DNA from: Trichomonas vaginalis G3
Lineage: Eukaryota; Parabasalia; Trichomonadida; Trichomonadidae
DNA: 64,000 bases
Reading direction: 5' to 3'
Assembly (NCBI RefSeq): GCF_026262505.1
Contig: NC_067204.1
Location: 13,224,522 to 13,288,521, forward strand
The stretch's first letter is position 1; each line of letters opens with the position of its first letter. A program made the translations under genes and the position numbers. Under the pieces are notes generated by a model that saw nothing but the letters and a program-made list of their open reading frames with translations, ran no database searches and was not told the DNA's origin. This document shows, piece by piece, positions 8,570 to 16,842 of the stretch.

Positions 8570-9867
8570 GGGTGTCCAAAGGTGTGTTTAGCACAAACCT
8601 GAATACTGCGAATAGAAATAAACAAGTTACATATATATAAAGTTTATTTAAATATAATCACCATTGGATTCAATCACGCGTTCGCAGCGATCGATCCAGG
8701 CTTCAAAGACACGCTTTAAATCATCATGAGAAAATTGCTCAAATTGCTCTCTTACAAAAATTTCAAGATCATCTGGACTCGCGAATTCGCGTCCTTCAGC
8801 TCTCTTTTTTAGCGTGCCGAATAAATAAAAGTCAGAGGGTGCAATATCAGGTGAATAAATTGGGTTTGGAACAACTTTGACATTGTTTTCCACCAAGTAA
8901 TTCATTACCTTATGACTTTTGTGAACTCTTGAATTATCAAAATGAATTGCAAACTTTTGTTTTTGTTGTTTGGATTTCTCAAACTCATCAGAATTGATAA
9001 TTTGAGTAAGACATTGTCAATTAGATACTGAGCATTCATCGTATTAGGTTTTTGAAGAATATCAATTGCGATGATGCCATTCACGCCCCAAAAAACGACA
9101 ACATCATCATTGGTGTGTCAATTTTTTTCTTCGGGAATGTTTGCGGATTTTCATCCTTCGGGATCCACATGATTTTGGCTTCTGTTGCATATTGAAACCA
9201 AGACTCGTCCCCTGTTACTAAAAAGCGAAACTTCTTGGATTGATACGCACCCAATATAGAGAGGAGCTCTTTCGAAGATTGGACTCTAGATTTTTTTTGA
9301 ACTGAATTAAGGTTGTGCGGAACCCAACGTGTATACGCTAGTTTGTAGTTCAAATAATTGTGCAGATAATAACTGACTGTTGTACGTGGTATCTTTGTCA
9401 TCTCCTCTATCCTTCTGAGTGATGCTCTTGGGTCTTCATCTAGCGCTTGAAGAATTGCTTTGATTTTTCTTTGATCCGGCGATTTTTTGTCAATTTTTAT
9501 GATGGGCGCCTTTTTGTTCATGAAGTGATACATCCTAACATGATACGTTACAGTGGAATAGCTAGGAGCATCCATACCGAAGCATTTTACCAATGTCTCG
9601 TAGATTTTTTTACAGTCTTTGCATTTTTTTGCAAGAGCGAGGATGTTTTCTTTATGATTCATTAAAAAAATGAAAAAAATCCCGCCAAAATTTCCCGCGA
9701 AACCGCCTCTTGTCTCAAAATTCATTTTATATCCCGGCATGGCGCCAAAATACAACATACTCATCATATACATATATTCATATTTTTTATTATATATTTA
9801 TAATCAGCATATATCTCCTTTAATAGTCTCATATAGAGCGCTGTGCTAAACGCACCTTTGGACACCC
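8570..9867 (-). mobile_element. Tvmar1-like mariner, copy A (frameshifted)
   Basis: A 1,298-bp mariner with about 27-bp terminal inverted repeats beginning GGGTGTCCAAAGGTG, flanked on both sides by TA (8,568-8,569 and 9,868-9,869). It is nearly identical to copy B at 32,511-33,810. Relative to copy B it lacks one base near 9,011 and one in the CCCCAAAAAACGACAAC stretch near 9,095, so its transposase frame is broken twice. It inserted into the 194-aa Polinton gene, so it post-dates that Polinton insertion or travelled with it. Confidence 0.95.
8648..9662 (-). pseudogene. Mariner transposase, frameshifted (copy A)
   Basis: Tc1/mariner DDE/D transposase, a cut-and-paste enzyme acting at TA targets. 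The N-terminal helix-turn-helix region, the first catalytic Asp (VTGDESWFQ) and the D34D-type end (SPDIAPSDFYLFG) are readable. Two single-base deletions relative to copy B (near 9,011 and 9,095) separate the frames, so no full protein can be made. I place the start at MNHKENIL (9,662) because a TCATTTT initiator lies a few bases upstream. Confidence 0.9.
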
Positions 9868-10261
9868 TATATCATATGCCATTTGTTTTTGTTTTCCTTT
9901 CAACTTTTTGTGTTTGTTGTAAAGTTTAGAATATTTCGACTCTAAGTCAATGAGATGTTCTATAATGAACTGTTGGTCAGTGAAGTAAACTTTTCCATCT
10001 GTTGTCTCGAAAGCTCCTTCAGACTTCAATATTTTATTTGTGAGAGTCTGTTTCTTTTTTGAGATACTAGCCGTTCCATTTCTATGAAAAGTGACTTTAT
10101 AGTTAGGGTTTGTATTTCCAGACCTGGCACTTTCTATTATTGAATTTTTCTCTTCATCTGTAAGTTCTTTGACAGGTTTTGACAATGGTTCTGAACTTTT
10201 TGTTTGTGGTGTCAAATCTACCGTTTCAACTTCTTCGGTCATTTCATCTCAGTAAAAAATT

Positions 10262-10426
10262 TTAGTTTGGTTTGTTTTCAACTGGTTGTTGTTGTGGAGG
10301 TGGGATGGTTCCTTTAATAATATCATTCAGTTTCACATGCTGAGCCTGACTATATGGTATCGGTTTAAATGCTGGAAGCCGACAAATCCATCTTGAACTC
10401 ATTTGTCTCAATGCTGCATTGTTCAT
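10262..10426 (-). CDS. Small Polinton protein, 54 aa
   Basis: A short gene starting MNNAALRQMSSRWICRLP and ending QQQPVENKPN. It is conserved in position and at both termini in copy 2 (44,754-44,906), while the middles differ. The N-terminal Arg/Trp/Cys segment and Gln-rich tail resemble small basic virion peptides, but no family is recognised. It lies between the 194-aa gene and the 133-aa amphipathic protein in both copies, all on one strand. Confidence 0.5.
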   Translation of the reverse strand: MNNAALRQMSSRWICRLPAFKPIPYSQAQHVKLNDIIKGTIPPPQQQPVENKPN

Positions 10427-10445
10427 TTCATCCTAGTTAAAAACC

Positions 10446-10847
10446 TTACATTCCCCACGTTTGAGGCGGTTGAGGTTGGTTATTGTTTACCCACTGTTGT
10501 GCATGGTTATATCCTCTGTTAAAGAATCTTTCACCTTGGTCCATATAGTGTCCTGCTTGGTTATAGTAGTCATTTGCTTTGTTATAATAGTTTCCTGCTT
10601 GTCTTCCTACATTGTCCATCCATCCTTGAACTTTTCCTCTTGTTTCAGGATTTGGAATAAGATTTGTTGCATCTCGTGCTACATCCCAACCTTTCTGTAC
10701 AGTTTGTATAATAGGTTGTGCTTTCTCTTTAAGTATACCTAATGTACTCAAAATCTTCCTTCCAACTCCAAATACACCTCTGGCTATTGTTCCCACTGCG
10801 GGTAAAAATCTGGATGCAACTCCTGCTAATGCGCCAAATAAACCCAT
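10446..10847 (-). CDS. Amphipathic Gly/Ala-rich virion-like protein, 133 aa
   Basis: A complete 133-residue frame. The N-terminus MGLFGALAGVASRFLPAVG is a glycine-rich amphipathic or hydrophobic helix, followed by a basic helix and a Tyr/Asn/Gln-rich tail with NYYNKANDYYNQAGHYMDQ-type near-repeats. Membrane-lytic minor capsid proteins such as adenovirus pVI have a similar N-terminal amphipathic helix; that analogy is an inference from composition only. The copy 2 counterpart is at 44,333-44,733. Confidence 0.55.
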   Translation of the reverse strand: MGLFGALAGVASRFLPAVGTIARGVFGVGRKILSTLGILKEKAQPIIQTVQKGWDVARDATNLIPNPETRGKVQGWMDNVGRQAGNYYNKANDYYNQAGHYMDQGERFFNRGYNHAQQWVNNNQPQPPQTWGM

Positions 10848-10864
10848 TTCTTATAGGGTAAAAA

Positions 10865-11823
10865 ATGACGAATCCAAACAAGGACCCCTATGTTTCTAAA
10901 GCGACAAAGAAAGCACTCATGATAAAAATCTTTAGTTCAACACCAAATGCTTGGTTTATGGATATCTTGGAAAACATTCCGAGGTATAGAGAAGATGGAC
11001 CACCATACTGGTTAATATTTGTTGGTCAAAACACAAGATACTGTGAAGCCATACCATTACAGTCCAAAGCTATTTTAGATATCTTAGCAGCTTTGACAAT
11101 ATTCGTTGACAAATACCATCCAACAAAACTGACATCTGACTGTGAAAGTTCTTTCAAATCAGATGATATTAAAAACTATCTGCGTTCAAAAAAATGTAAA
11201 CCAATATTTCATTGTCGACCAAAACCATTCTGCTCTTGGTGTCATTGACGGATGTATAAAAATGTTAAGAGACTTAAACCAACCACAAGGTGGTGAAGCA
11301 AATGAAATGTCATATGACGACAAGTATAGACACTTCTCCCAGGCAAAGATGAGACAAGTTTTAAATATTTACAATAACCGTAAAAAAAAGGTTTGGGAAA
11401 CCACTCCCCCGAAGAAATGAAAAACAACCCTGACTTAGAGAAAGACTATATATTTAATAATTTAGTCAAAAGAGACAAACAAGAAAGAATGCCGGGCTTC
11501 AAACTTCAGAAAGGTGACAAAGTAAAAATAGAAATACCTAAACGCGACCCATATGAAAATACTATTGACTATGACAACAATGGGAACCCGACAGGTACTC
11601 ACATTCGTGTTCGTAAAAATAGAAGAAAGTATACAAGAGAATATTATGAAGTTTTAGGCAAACATGGCAAATGTACACACTGCAAGCAGAAGATAAAACT
11701 ACTATTGTCAGACCTCGTTTCAAACTTGTCAAAGTTCAAGGTGGTATACTTTCAAAGACAGTTCCTAACAAATATAAGACAACTCCTGACGAATATGCTA
11801 AAGAAGTTGAAAATGACGACTAA
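10865..11823 (+). pseudogene. Retroviral-type (rve) integrase, Polinton copy 1, broken
   Basis: Integrase that would insert the element. Visible parts are the N-terminal portion with MTNPNKDPYVSKATKKAL, the catalytic core with the first Asp (NAWFMDILENIP) and second Asp (LTSDCESSFKS), and an SH3-like C-terminal DNA-binding region with PGFKLQKGDKVKIEIPKRD. The copy 2 equivalent is at 43,360-44,316. About two breaks occur in this copy. It runs head to head with the 133-aa amphipathic gene, 17 bases apart. Confidence 0.85.
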
Positions 11824-12250
11824 GCAATTCTATACCATGCGTAAACTGTCATGTAAGGTGGCATGTATTCTTTACTTTGTCCCGTTGTTTTGTGTATATC
11901 CTGAAACGAAATGTGTATGGTTTCCTTCTCCCTGAGTGTCACTCCAGTAACAATTTATAGCAAACTTAACGTCGTCTTTAACATCATATCCTTTACTTTT
12001 GTCATGACCAATCCCAATATCTATGCTTATGCCAACCTGCTTGAGATGTACTTAAATCTATGTAATGACTGTGTGCCGGTAAATTTTCACCTGAAATCGT
12101 TTTACTTCCACCTGTTTCCTTTGAAGAGTTTGCACAATACAAAAACCTGTCGACTATTTGTTTCCATGCACCAACACCAAACATTACTTGAGGACCTCTT
12201 GCATCCATAGATGTATAAATAGAACCTACTGGGTTCATTAAATCAAACAT
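11824..12250 (-). pseudogene. Phage-tail-collar-like fibre tip fragment
   Basis: This encodes the distal domain of the fibre-like protein seen intact in copy 2. The stretch NPVGSIYTSMDARGPQVMFG, then TWKQI/WKQIVDRFLY and GGSKTISGENLPAHSHY, matches the phage tail collar pattern (PVGSI, then W-x-I, then HxH). In this copy it is a separate, broken piece with the fibre shaft found further along at 12,751-13,547. Its 3' end abuts the integrase end. Confidence 0.65.
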
Positions 12251-12412
12251 ATGAGATATTATAGGATTGTCTTTTTTGAACTTAAAATATAGTGCAACTA
12301 TTTCAGGTTTCTTCTGGTTTGTGTCAGAATATTTTTATAATATAATTTTATGTTTCAGGGTAGGTAAAATCTTGACTATAATATTTATTTCTGTCATCTG
12401 TATAATAATATA

Positions 12413-12748
12413 CTATTCTCTTTTTTCTATTGCATTATATCTTTTATATCTATAATAATCTAAATATAATGTTAGCTTTTGTTCATCTACATGTGGTGTT
12501 CTGTCGTCATCTCCATAGTCATAATAATGTGGTGCTGGAGCTGGGTCAGGCAATGTCATATCTGCCATTTCATAAACTCTTAAATATTTCTTTTGTTCGT
12601 CTCCATATAAGTTTAAGTAGCAGTTGTTGTCTAATGGAACTTTAACTTGTGTACCATCATTCTTTTTATAGCTTACATACATTTCATTGTTATTTTTCGG
12701 AATGAGTTTATGCCGTGTACCATTTTTTAAGACTGTACCAACTGCCAT
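12413..12748 (-). CDS. Hypothetical 111-aa protein between fibre pieces (copy 1 only)
   Basis: A complete 111-residue frame starting MAVGTVLKNGTRHKLIPK. The N-terminal part resembles a small beta-rich domain. The C-terminal half is Asp/Tyr-rich (HYYDYGDDDRTP) and ends in a basic helix (YYRYKRYNAIEKRE). Nothing similar lies in the equivalent place of copy 2, where the fibre gene is continuous. It therefore marks a point where the two copies have different gene content. Confidence 0.45.
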   Translation of the reverse strand: MAVGTVLKNGTRHKLIPKNNNEMYVSYKKNDGTQVKVPLDNNCYLNLYGDEQKKYLRVYEMADMTLPDPAPAPHYYDYGDDDRTPHVDEQKLTLYLDYYRYKRYNAIEKRE

Positions 12749-12750
12749 CT

Positions 12751-13547
12751 AAAATATTTATTTTCTTCATTGACAGAAAAGTCACCAACAATAGTTTCAA
12801 TATTTTTGTTCCTATCAAACTTTGGTATATTTCATTGACATATGTTTTATCTGCTTTATTTTCAAGGCTAACGTTTAAGTTTGTAATATCAGATATAGAA
12901 TGTGTATGTTCAACGTCACTTTTCCTGTTTAAGGTTTCTTGTAAGTTTGTAATATTTGCAATGGTATGTGTATGTCCAACGTCATTTTTCCTGTTTAAGG
13001 TTTCTTGTAAGTTTGTAATATCAGATATAGAATGTGTATGAGTCTTATCTGCTTTTGTCTCTAATGTTTCCTTAAGACTTGGTATTTGGTTAATATAATG
13101 TATATGAGTCTTTTTAGAATATTCGTTTTCAGCTCTTGTCACTTCACTTGACATTTTATTGTCAACATATGTTTTGTCTGCTAGTTCAGGATGAGTATGT
13201 TCTTTTGTTGCATAAGCATTGTTAGCTCTTTCTTCTTCTTTTGCTATTGCATCGTCTACATATTCTTTGTCAGCTTTGTTGTCAACATCTGCTTTCAAAA
13301 GAAGTTCATTTATAGGTTTCTCGTTTAAAGTTCCTTTTGTTGGATTTATACAGACAGTATTGTTCTTATTGTCTTGAAACAGAAACTCATCTGTCATTGG
13401 GTTTATTGTCAGTTTTAAGTCACCCCCTTTCAATGACTCAGATATCTTAGAATAGTTTGAAAAGTTTGTTGTGTTCTTATTTAGAGCTTGCATAATGAGT
13501 TGTCGGTTGTGTTGTATTTCTCTCATAGACGCTGTTTCATTTGACAT
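12751..13547 (-). pseudogene. Fibre-like protein, N-terminal and shaft part, Polinton copy 1
   Basis: It starts MSNETASMREIQHNRQL. The N-terminal region (residues to about 130) is helical. A shaft follows, built from 22-residue repeats of the type HTHSISDITNLQETLNRK, as in the copy 2 fibre. In bacteriophage fibres, HxH repeats form trimeric shafts that bind metal. This copy has fewer repeats than copy 2 and its collar domain lies elsewhere, so the gene is not whole. Confidence 0.65.
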
Positions 13548-13565
13548 TTTTATTATAGATAAAAT

Positions 13566-14414
13566 ATGCTTCCAATAGAAAAAGAAAATTCTAGAGTTGC
13601 TACAACTAAACCATTAGATGAACTTTTTACTAATGTCGGTCAAAAGTTTGACTTAGATACTATAAAGCATGAAGGCTATCGTTTTGACTACCCATTAAGA
13701 TGGTTAAGAGACCCATCTGTCACAAAAGCTATTGGCTTTCGAAGAATAAAGTTTGTGTCTGTAGAAGATAAAAGTTTTCCATTTATTGTAAGGTTTCATA
13801 TAGATTATACATCTGAAGGGCAACGAAAAATGTGGGAAGAAATTGAGCTAATACAAGTTGACCTCTCATCTTCTCTACAGGCTGCATTAAAAAATATAGA
13901 AGATAAAATAAATTCATGTTATGCAAAATATGCTGATGAATATGCGAATACCGATAGCACACTTTATGTGAGAATTGTATATGACAAACAAAATTCACAA
14001 GTGTCATTTCAAATCTACGAAGACAATCCAAATAAAGACGAACAAATATATACAGAATTCACTGCAATGTCATGGTATTATTTGCAAAGAATGTTAAATC
14101 AGAAAGTTGAACCTCCTTTAGCAAATATCTACAGTCGATATGCAAGAGATGAACCATATTTATTTAAAGATGTTTTCGACCAAGATGCTGTGATAGTTCA
14201 TGCTTCATTTTCTGGCGCCCAAAACTCTTTCTTATGCTTGGCAAATGACTTTTACGAAAAACCTACAAAGTTATACGAACCACCAAGTGGAAGTATTTCA
14301 GACTTTCAAGTATGGTTTACTACAGATGGAAGAAAAAGAATAATTCCATTATACCATGCGTTTTACTTAGAACTTAGTTTCATATACAACTACTATCGAA
14401 CGATAAAAATATAA
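13566..14414 (+). CDS. Conserved 282-aa Polinton protein (virion-associated?)
   Basis: A complete 282-residue frame starting MLPIEKENSRVATTKPLDEL. Copy 2 has a broken orthologue at 40,904-41,736 and an additional complete paralogue at 46,273-47,133. All share the end pattern SFSGAQNSFLCLANDFYE, then FYEPP/YEPPSGSISDFQVWFTT, then PLYHAFYLELSFIYNY. Predicted mixed beta structure with no signal peptide. Position beside the fibre gene and duplication in copy 2 suggest a structural or receptor-interacting role, which is an inference. Family not recognised. Confidence 0.6.
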   Translation: MLPIEKENSRVATTKPLDELFTNVGQKFDLDTIKHEGYRFDYPLRWLRDPSVTKAIGFRRIKFVSVEDKSFPFIVRFHIDYTSEGQRKMWEEIELIQVDLSSSLQAALKNIEDKINSCYAKYADEYANTDSTLYVRIVYDKQNSQVSFQIYEDNPNKDEQIYTEFTAMSWYYLQRMLNQKVEPPLANIYSRYARDEPYLFKDVFDQDAVIVHASFSGAQNSFLCLANDFYEKPTKLYEPPSGSISDFQVWFTTDGRKRIIPLYHAFYLELSFIYNYYRTIKI

Positions 14415-14418
14415 TTTT

Positions 14419-14660
14419 TTAATACGGTTGAGGTGTTGGATTTGGTTGCCAACTAGACTGTGGTGCAGGTTCAGGCTGTTGTATAACAGGAACTTGCTCT
14501 TCTGGTTCAGGGTCTTTAGGTATAATACCAACGAACTGACCTACTCTTTTACCAATATTTTTGACACCGTTCATACTCCTCTTCCGACAGATTTTATTCC
14601 ATTCCATATACCTCTTCCAACTCTTCTGAAGAAGTTTCCAATACTACTGAAGAAACCCAT
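14419..14660 (-). pseudogene. Small basic Gly/Arg protein with Pro/Gln tail, broken
   Basis: It begins MGFFSSIGNFFRRVGRGIWN, an amphipathic Phe/Arg/Gly helix, continues with a further basic stretch (NIGKRVGQFVGIIPKD), and ends in a Pro/Gln-rich tail. It resembles small membrane-active or DNA-condensing virion peptides by composition only. Copy 2 counterpart at 40,645-40,888, also broken. Confidence 0.5.
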
Positions 14661-14739
14661 TTTACTATATGTAAAAATCTAATGTCCACCTAGTCTCTTA
14701 CGTTTCCTGTTGAGTTCCATAGCATTCTTTAACTGGAGC

Positions 14740-15039
14740 TCATACATTCTGTTTCTCCTCTGGTAGAAAATATTCTGGGTCAACTCCCGTGTTCGCGTCA
14801 TCTGCATAAAGTTGTTTATATCCCACTTCAGGGTTTGTATAAAACTCTTTCCATCTCATATTTGCATACCATGGTGGCAAACCTAACGCAGCGTCATTTG
14901 ACATGGCAGTTTGCATTTGTACATCTGTTGGCACTTGACCATAGTTTGCCATTGCAGTTTGTATTCTAACTTCATTTGGAATATTCTCTGGGTTTGGTTG
15001 TCCAGGTTGCTGTGCATTCGCTAAGTTCTGTGCGTCCAT
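14740..15039 (-). CDS. Conserved 99-aa Polinton protein
   Basis: A complete 99-residue frame starting MDAQNLANAQQPGQPNPEN. It has a short internal duplication (VRIQTAMANYGQVP then VQMQTAMSN) followed by a Trp/Tyr-rich segment (LPPWYANMRWKEFYTNPEVG). A broken counterpart is in copy 2 at 40,262-40,550. The family is unknown; gene order is conserved between the small basic protein and the small membrane protein. Confidence 0.5.
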   Translation of the reverse strand: MDAQNLANAQQPGQPNPENIPNEVRIQTAMANYGQVPTDVQMQTAMSNDAALGLPPWYANMRWKEFYTNPEVGYKQLYADDANTGVDPEYFLPEEKQNV

Positions 15040-15062
15040 TTAATATTAGATAAAAATATCTC

Positions 15063-15194
15063 TTACGAGTACATATGCTGAACATTTGCAGGCATTGGTT
15101 CATCTTCATATTCTCTGTACTTTTCTGCCACGTCAAATAAATAAATGACACAATGGAAAAAGCCTAAAACAAGTAGTCCTATTTCAAACCACAT
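15063..15194 (-). CDS. Small membrane protein, 43 aa
   Basis: A short frame starting MWFEIGLLVLGFFHCVIYLF with one membrane helix, then a charged tail ending NVQHMYS. It is conserved in position in copy 2 (around 40,113-40,242, broken). It lies 21 bases upstream of the methylase 3' end region. Confidence 0.45.
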   Translation of the reverse strand: MWFEIGLLVLGFFHCVIYLFDVAEKYREYEDEPMPANVQHMYS

Positions 15195-15215
15195 TTACTT
15201 ACTAATAAAATTTCT

Positions 15216-15867
15216 TTATTGTGACACTTTCTCCAGTTTATAGGACCTCTCATATTCTATCTTGTCATATATAAACTCATAGTCATGTATGTCCTCTAAC
15301 CATCTCATAACGGTTTCCAAACCACTTTTATCGGATGTAAAGTAAAAGCATGGATGGTTATGTATAACGTCTAAAGTTTCTAAAGAGTCTCTCAAAGTCC
15401 AGTCTACTTGGTATTGAAAATCCCATGTGTTATAGAACGGCGGGTCCACTATAAAGAAAACATTTTCCTTGTCTTTATATTTTTCATACAACTCTGTCCA
15501 ATGACATCTCACAAACTCTATACCCTCAATATATTTTTCTATGTCCTCTTTGAAAACATTTGTATAGTTAAGATATAAAACTTTTGACATAAGTGTTTCA
15601 ATGTCATGAACTCTTATAGCACCACTATATAATAGCCTAGCAGATATACTATCCCAGTCTATATATTCTGCTTTTTTCAAAACCTCTCTCACAATATTTT
15701 TCTTATCTAATGGTATACGTTCCATCTTACCTATAGGTATCTTTTCTTTTAACTCTTTCAATATATTATTTGTGTCTGGAATATGTTTGAGACGGTCCAT
15801 ATAGTTGTCGAAGTCATTGCATATAATCTTTGAGTCAGGAAATACGGTATGACATAAATGGGATATA
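15216..15867 (-). pseudogene. D12-class DNA adenine methylase (Dam-like), truncated by element end
   Basis: N6-adenine DNA methyltransferase of the Dam/D12 class. The catalytic DPPF motif is visible (FFIVDPPFYNTWDF), together with the helical target-recognition part (SARLLYSGAIRVHDIE). The N-terminal SAM-binding motif seen in copy 2 (FVDLFGGS) is absent because the element ends here and hairpin satellite DNA follows. In virus-like elements such enzymes mark or protect element DNA. Confidence 0.75.
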
Positions 15868-15942
15868 TATATTGCAAAAATGAGGATAAGATTGAAATTG
15901 TATTTATGAATAGTTTTATTAGAGTGTAAGAACATTTGAGAA

Positions 15943-16360
15943 GAATGTGTCATTCTGGGAGACTTGCATAGACAATGTCACCCACAATGACACATAGCAC
16001 GCAATAACAGTGCACTGTTGCACTTTGTTGACAAAAGATACACAATCAGAAGAAGATTGTGTATGAATGTGTCATTCTGGGAGACTTGCATAGACAATGT
16101 CTCCCACAATGACACATAGCACACAATAACAGTGCACTGTTGCACTTTGTTGACAAAAGATACACAATCAGAAGAAGATTGTGTATGAATGTGTCATTCT
16201 GGGAGACTTGCATAGACAATGTCTCCCACAATGACACATAGCACACAATAACAGTGCACTGTTGCACTTTGTTGACAAAAGATACACAATCAGAAGAAGA
16301 TTGTGTATGAATGTGTCATTCTGGGAGACTTGCATAGACAATGTCTCCCAAAATGACACA
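15943..16360. repeat. 122-bp satellite, 3.4 copies, each unit a hairpin
   Basis: Tandem units start at 15,943, 16,065, 16,187 and 16,309 (period 122) and are almost identical. Each contains an inverted repeat with arms TGTGTCATTCTGGGAGAC and GTCTCCCACAATGACACA around a 13-base loop, plus a small CAGTGCACTG palindrome. The array starts about 75 bases after the truncated end of Polinton copy 1. The open frames across it are a consequence of the period and not evidence of a gene. Confidence 0.9.
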
Positions 16361-16412
16361 TATAGATAAATAAAAGCATAATATGCTATTTTGTGTTTCA
16401 AAGTATTACAAA

Positions 16413-16842
16413 ATGATTCTTCTAAAAGTTGCTCAGTGAACAACAAACACGTGTATATTCATAAATAACACGTGTTTATCGAACACATAGACAACCATTG
16501 TCTATCAATTGTTGTCTTTGATTCAACTTTGACAAGAATCACAAATGATTCTTCTCAAAGTTGCTCAGTGAACAACAAACACTTGTTATTGTTTATAATT
16601 CAAGTGAATGTTGTACACAAAGACAACAATTGTCTATCAATTGTTGTCTTTGATTCAACTTTGACAAGAATCACAAATGATTCTTCTCAAAGTTGCTCAG
16701 TGAACAACAAACACTTGTTATTGTTTATAATTCAAGTGAATGTTGTACACAAAGACAACAATTGTCTATCAATTGTTGTCTTTGATTCAACTTTGACAAG
16801 AATCACAAATGATTCTTCTCAAAGTTGCTCAGTGAACAACAC
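16413..16842. repeat. 132-bp satellite, 3.3 copies, with covarying hairpin
   Basis: Tandem units start at 16,413, 16,545, 16,677 and 16,809 (period 132). Each carries arms ATTCTTCTCAAAGTTG and CAACTTTGACAAGAAT, an inner palindrome ACAACAATTGTCTATCAATTG, and another small stem. In the first unit that small stem is ACACGTGT/ACACGTGT; in the later units it is CACTTG/CAAGTG, so both arms have changed together. No coding signal. Confidence 0.9.

Larger units (their letters stand above)
8354..10242 (-). pseudogene. Conserved 194-aa Polinton protein, split by a mariner
   Basis: This gene matches the uninterrupted 194-codon gene of copy 2 (44,925-45,509). The protein starts MTEEVETVDLTPQTKSSEP. It has a Ser/Thr/Glu-rich N-terminus, a middle basic and helical part (KYSKLYNKHKKLKGKQKQ), an acidic Pro/Glu/Lys spacer, and a C-terminus ending GMGWRQRLMAAGGYVK. 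A mariner occupies 8,570-9,867 inside it, at a TA dinucleotide. Function unknown; the charged, probably disordered character suggests a structural or DNA-binding accessory protein. Confidence 0.8.
1..15867. mobile_element. Maverick/Polinton copy 1 (partial, broken fossil)
   Basis: A partial Maverick/Polinton covers the first quarter of the window. The family call rests on a protein-primed family B DNA polymerase, a retroviral-type integrase, an FtsK/HerA-like packaging ATPase with the Walker A motif APPGSGKT, and an SF3-type helicase in one cluster. The left end lies outside the window. The right end stops inside the methylase gene at about 15,867 with no terminal inverted repeat, so this copy is truncated there. 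A mariner (8,570-9,867) is nested inside it. Shared genes are nearly identical to copy 2 at 39-62 kb, which argues for recent activity. Well over a dozen breaks are spread over the genes, so it does not look whole. Confidence 0.9.
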
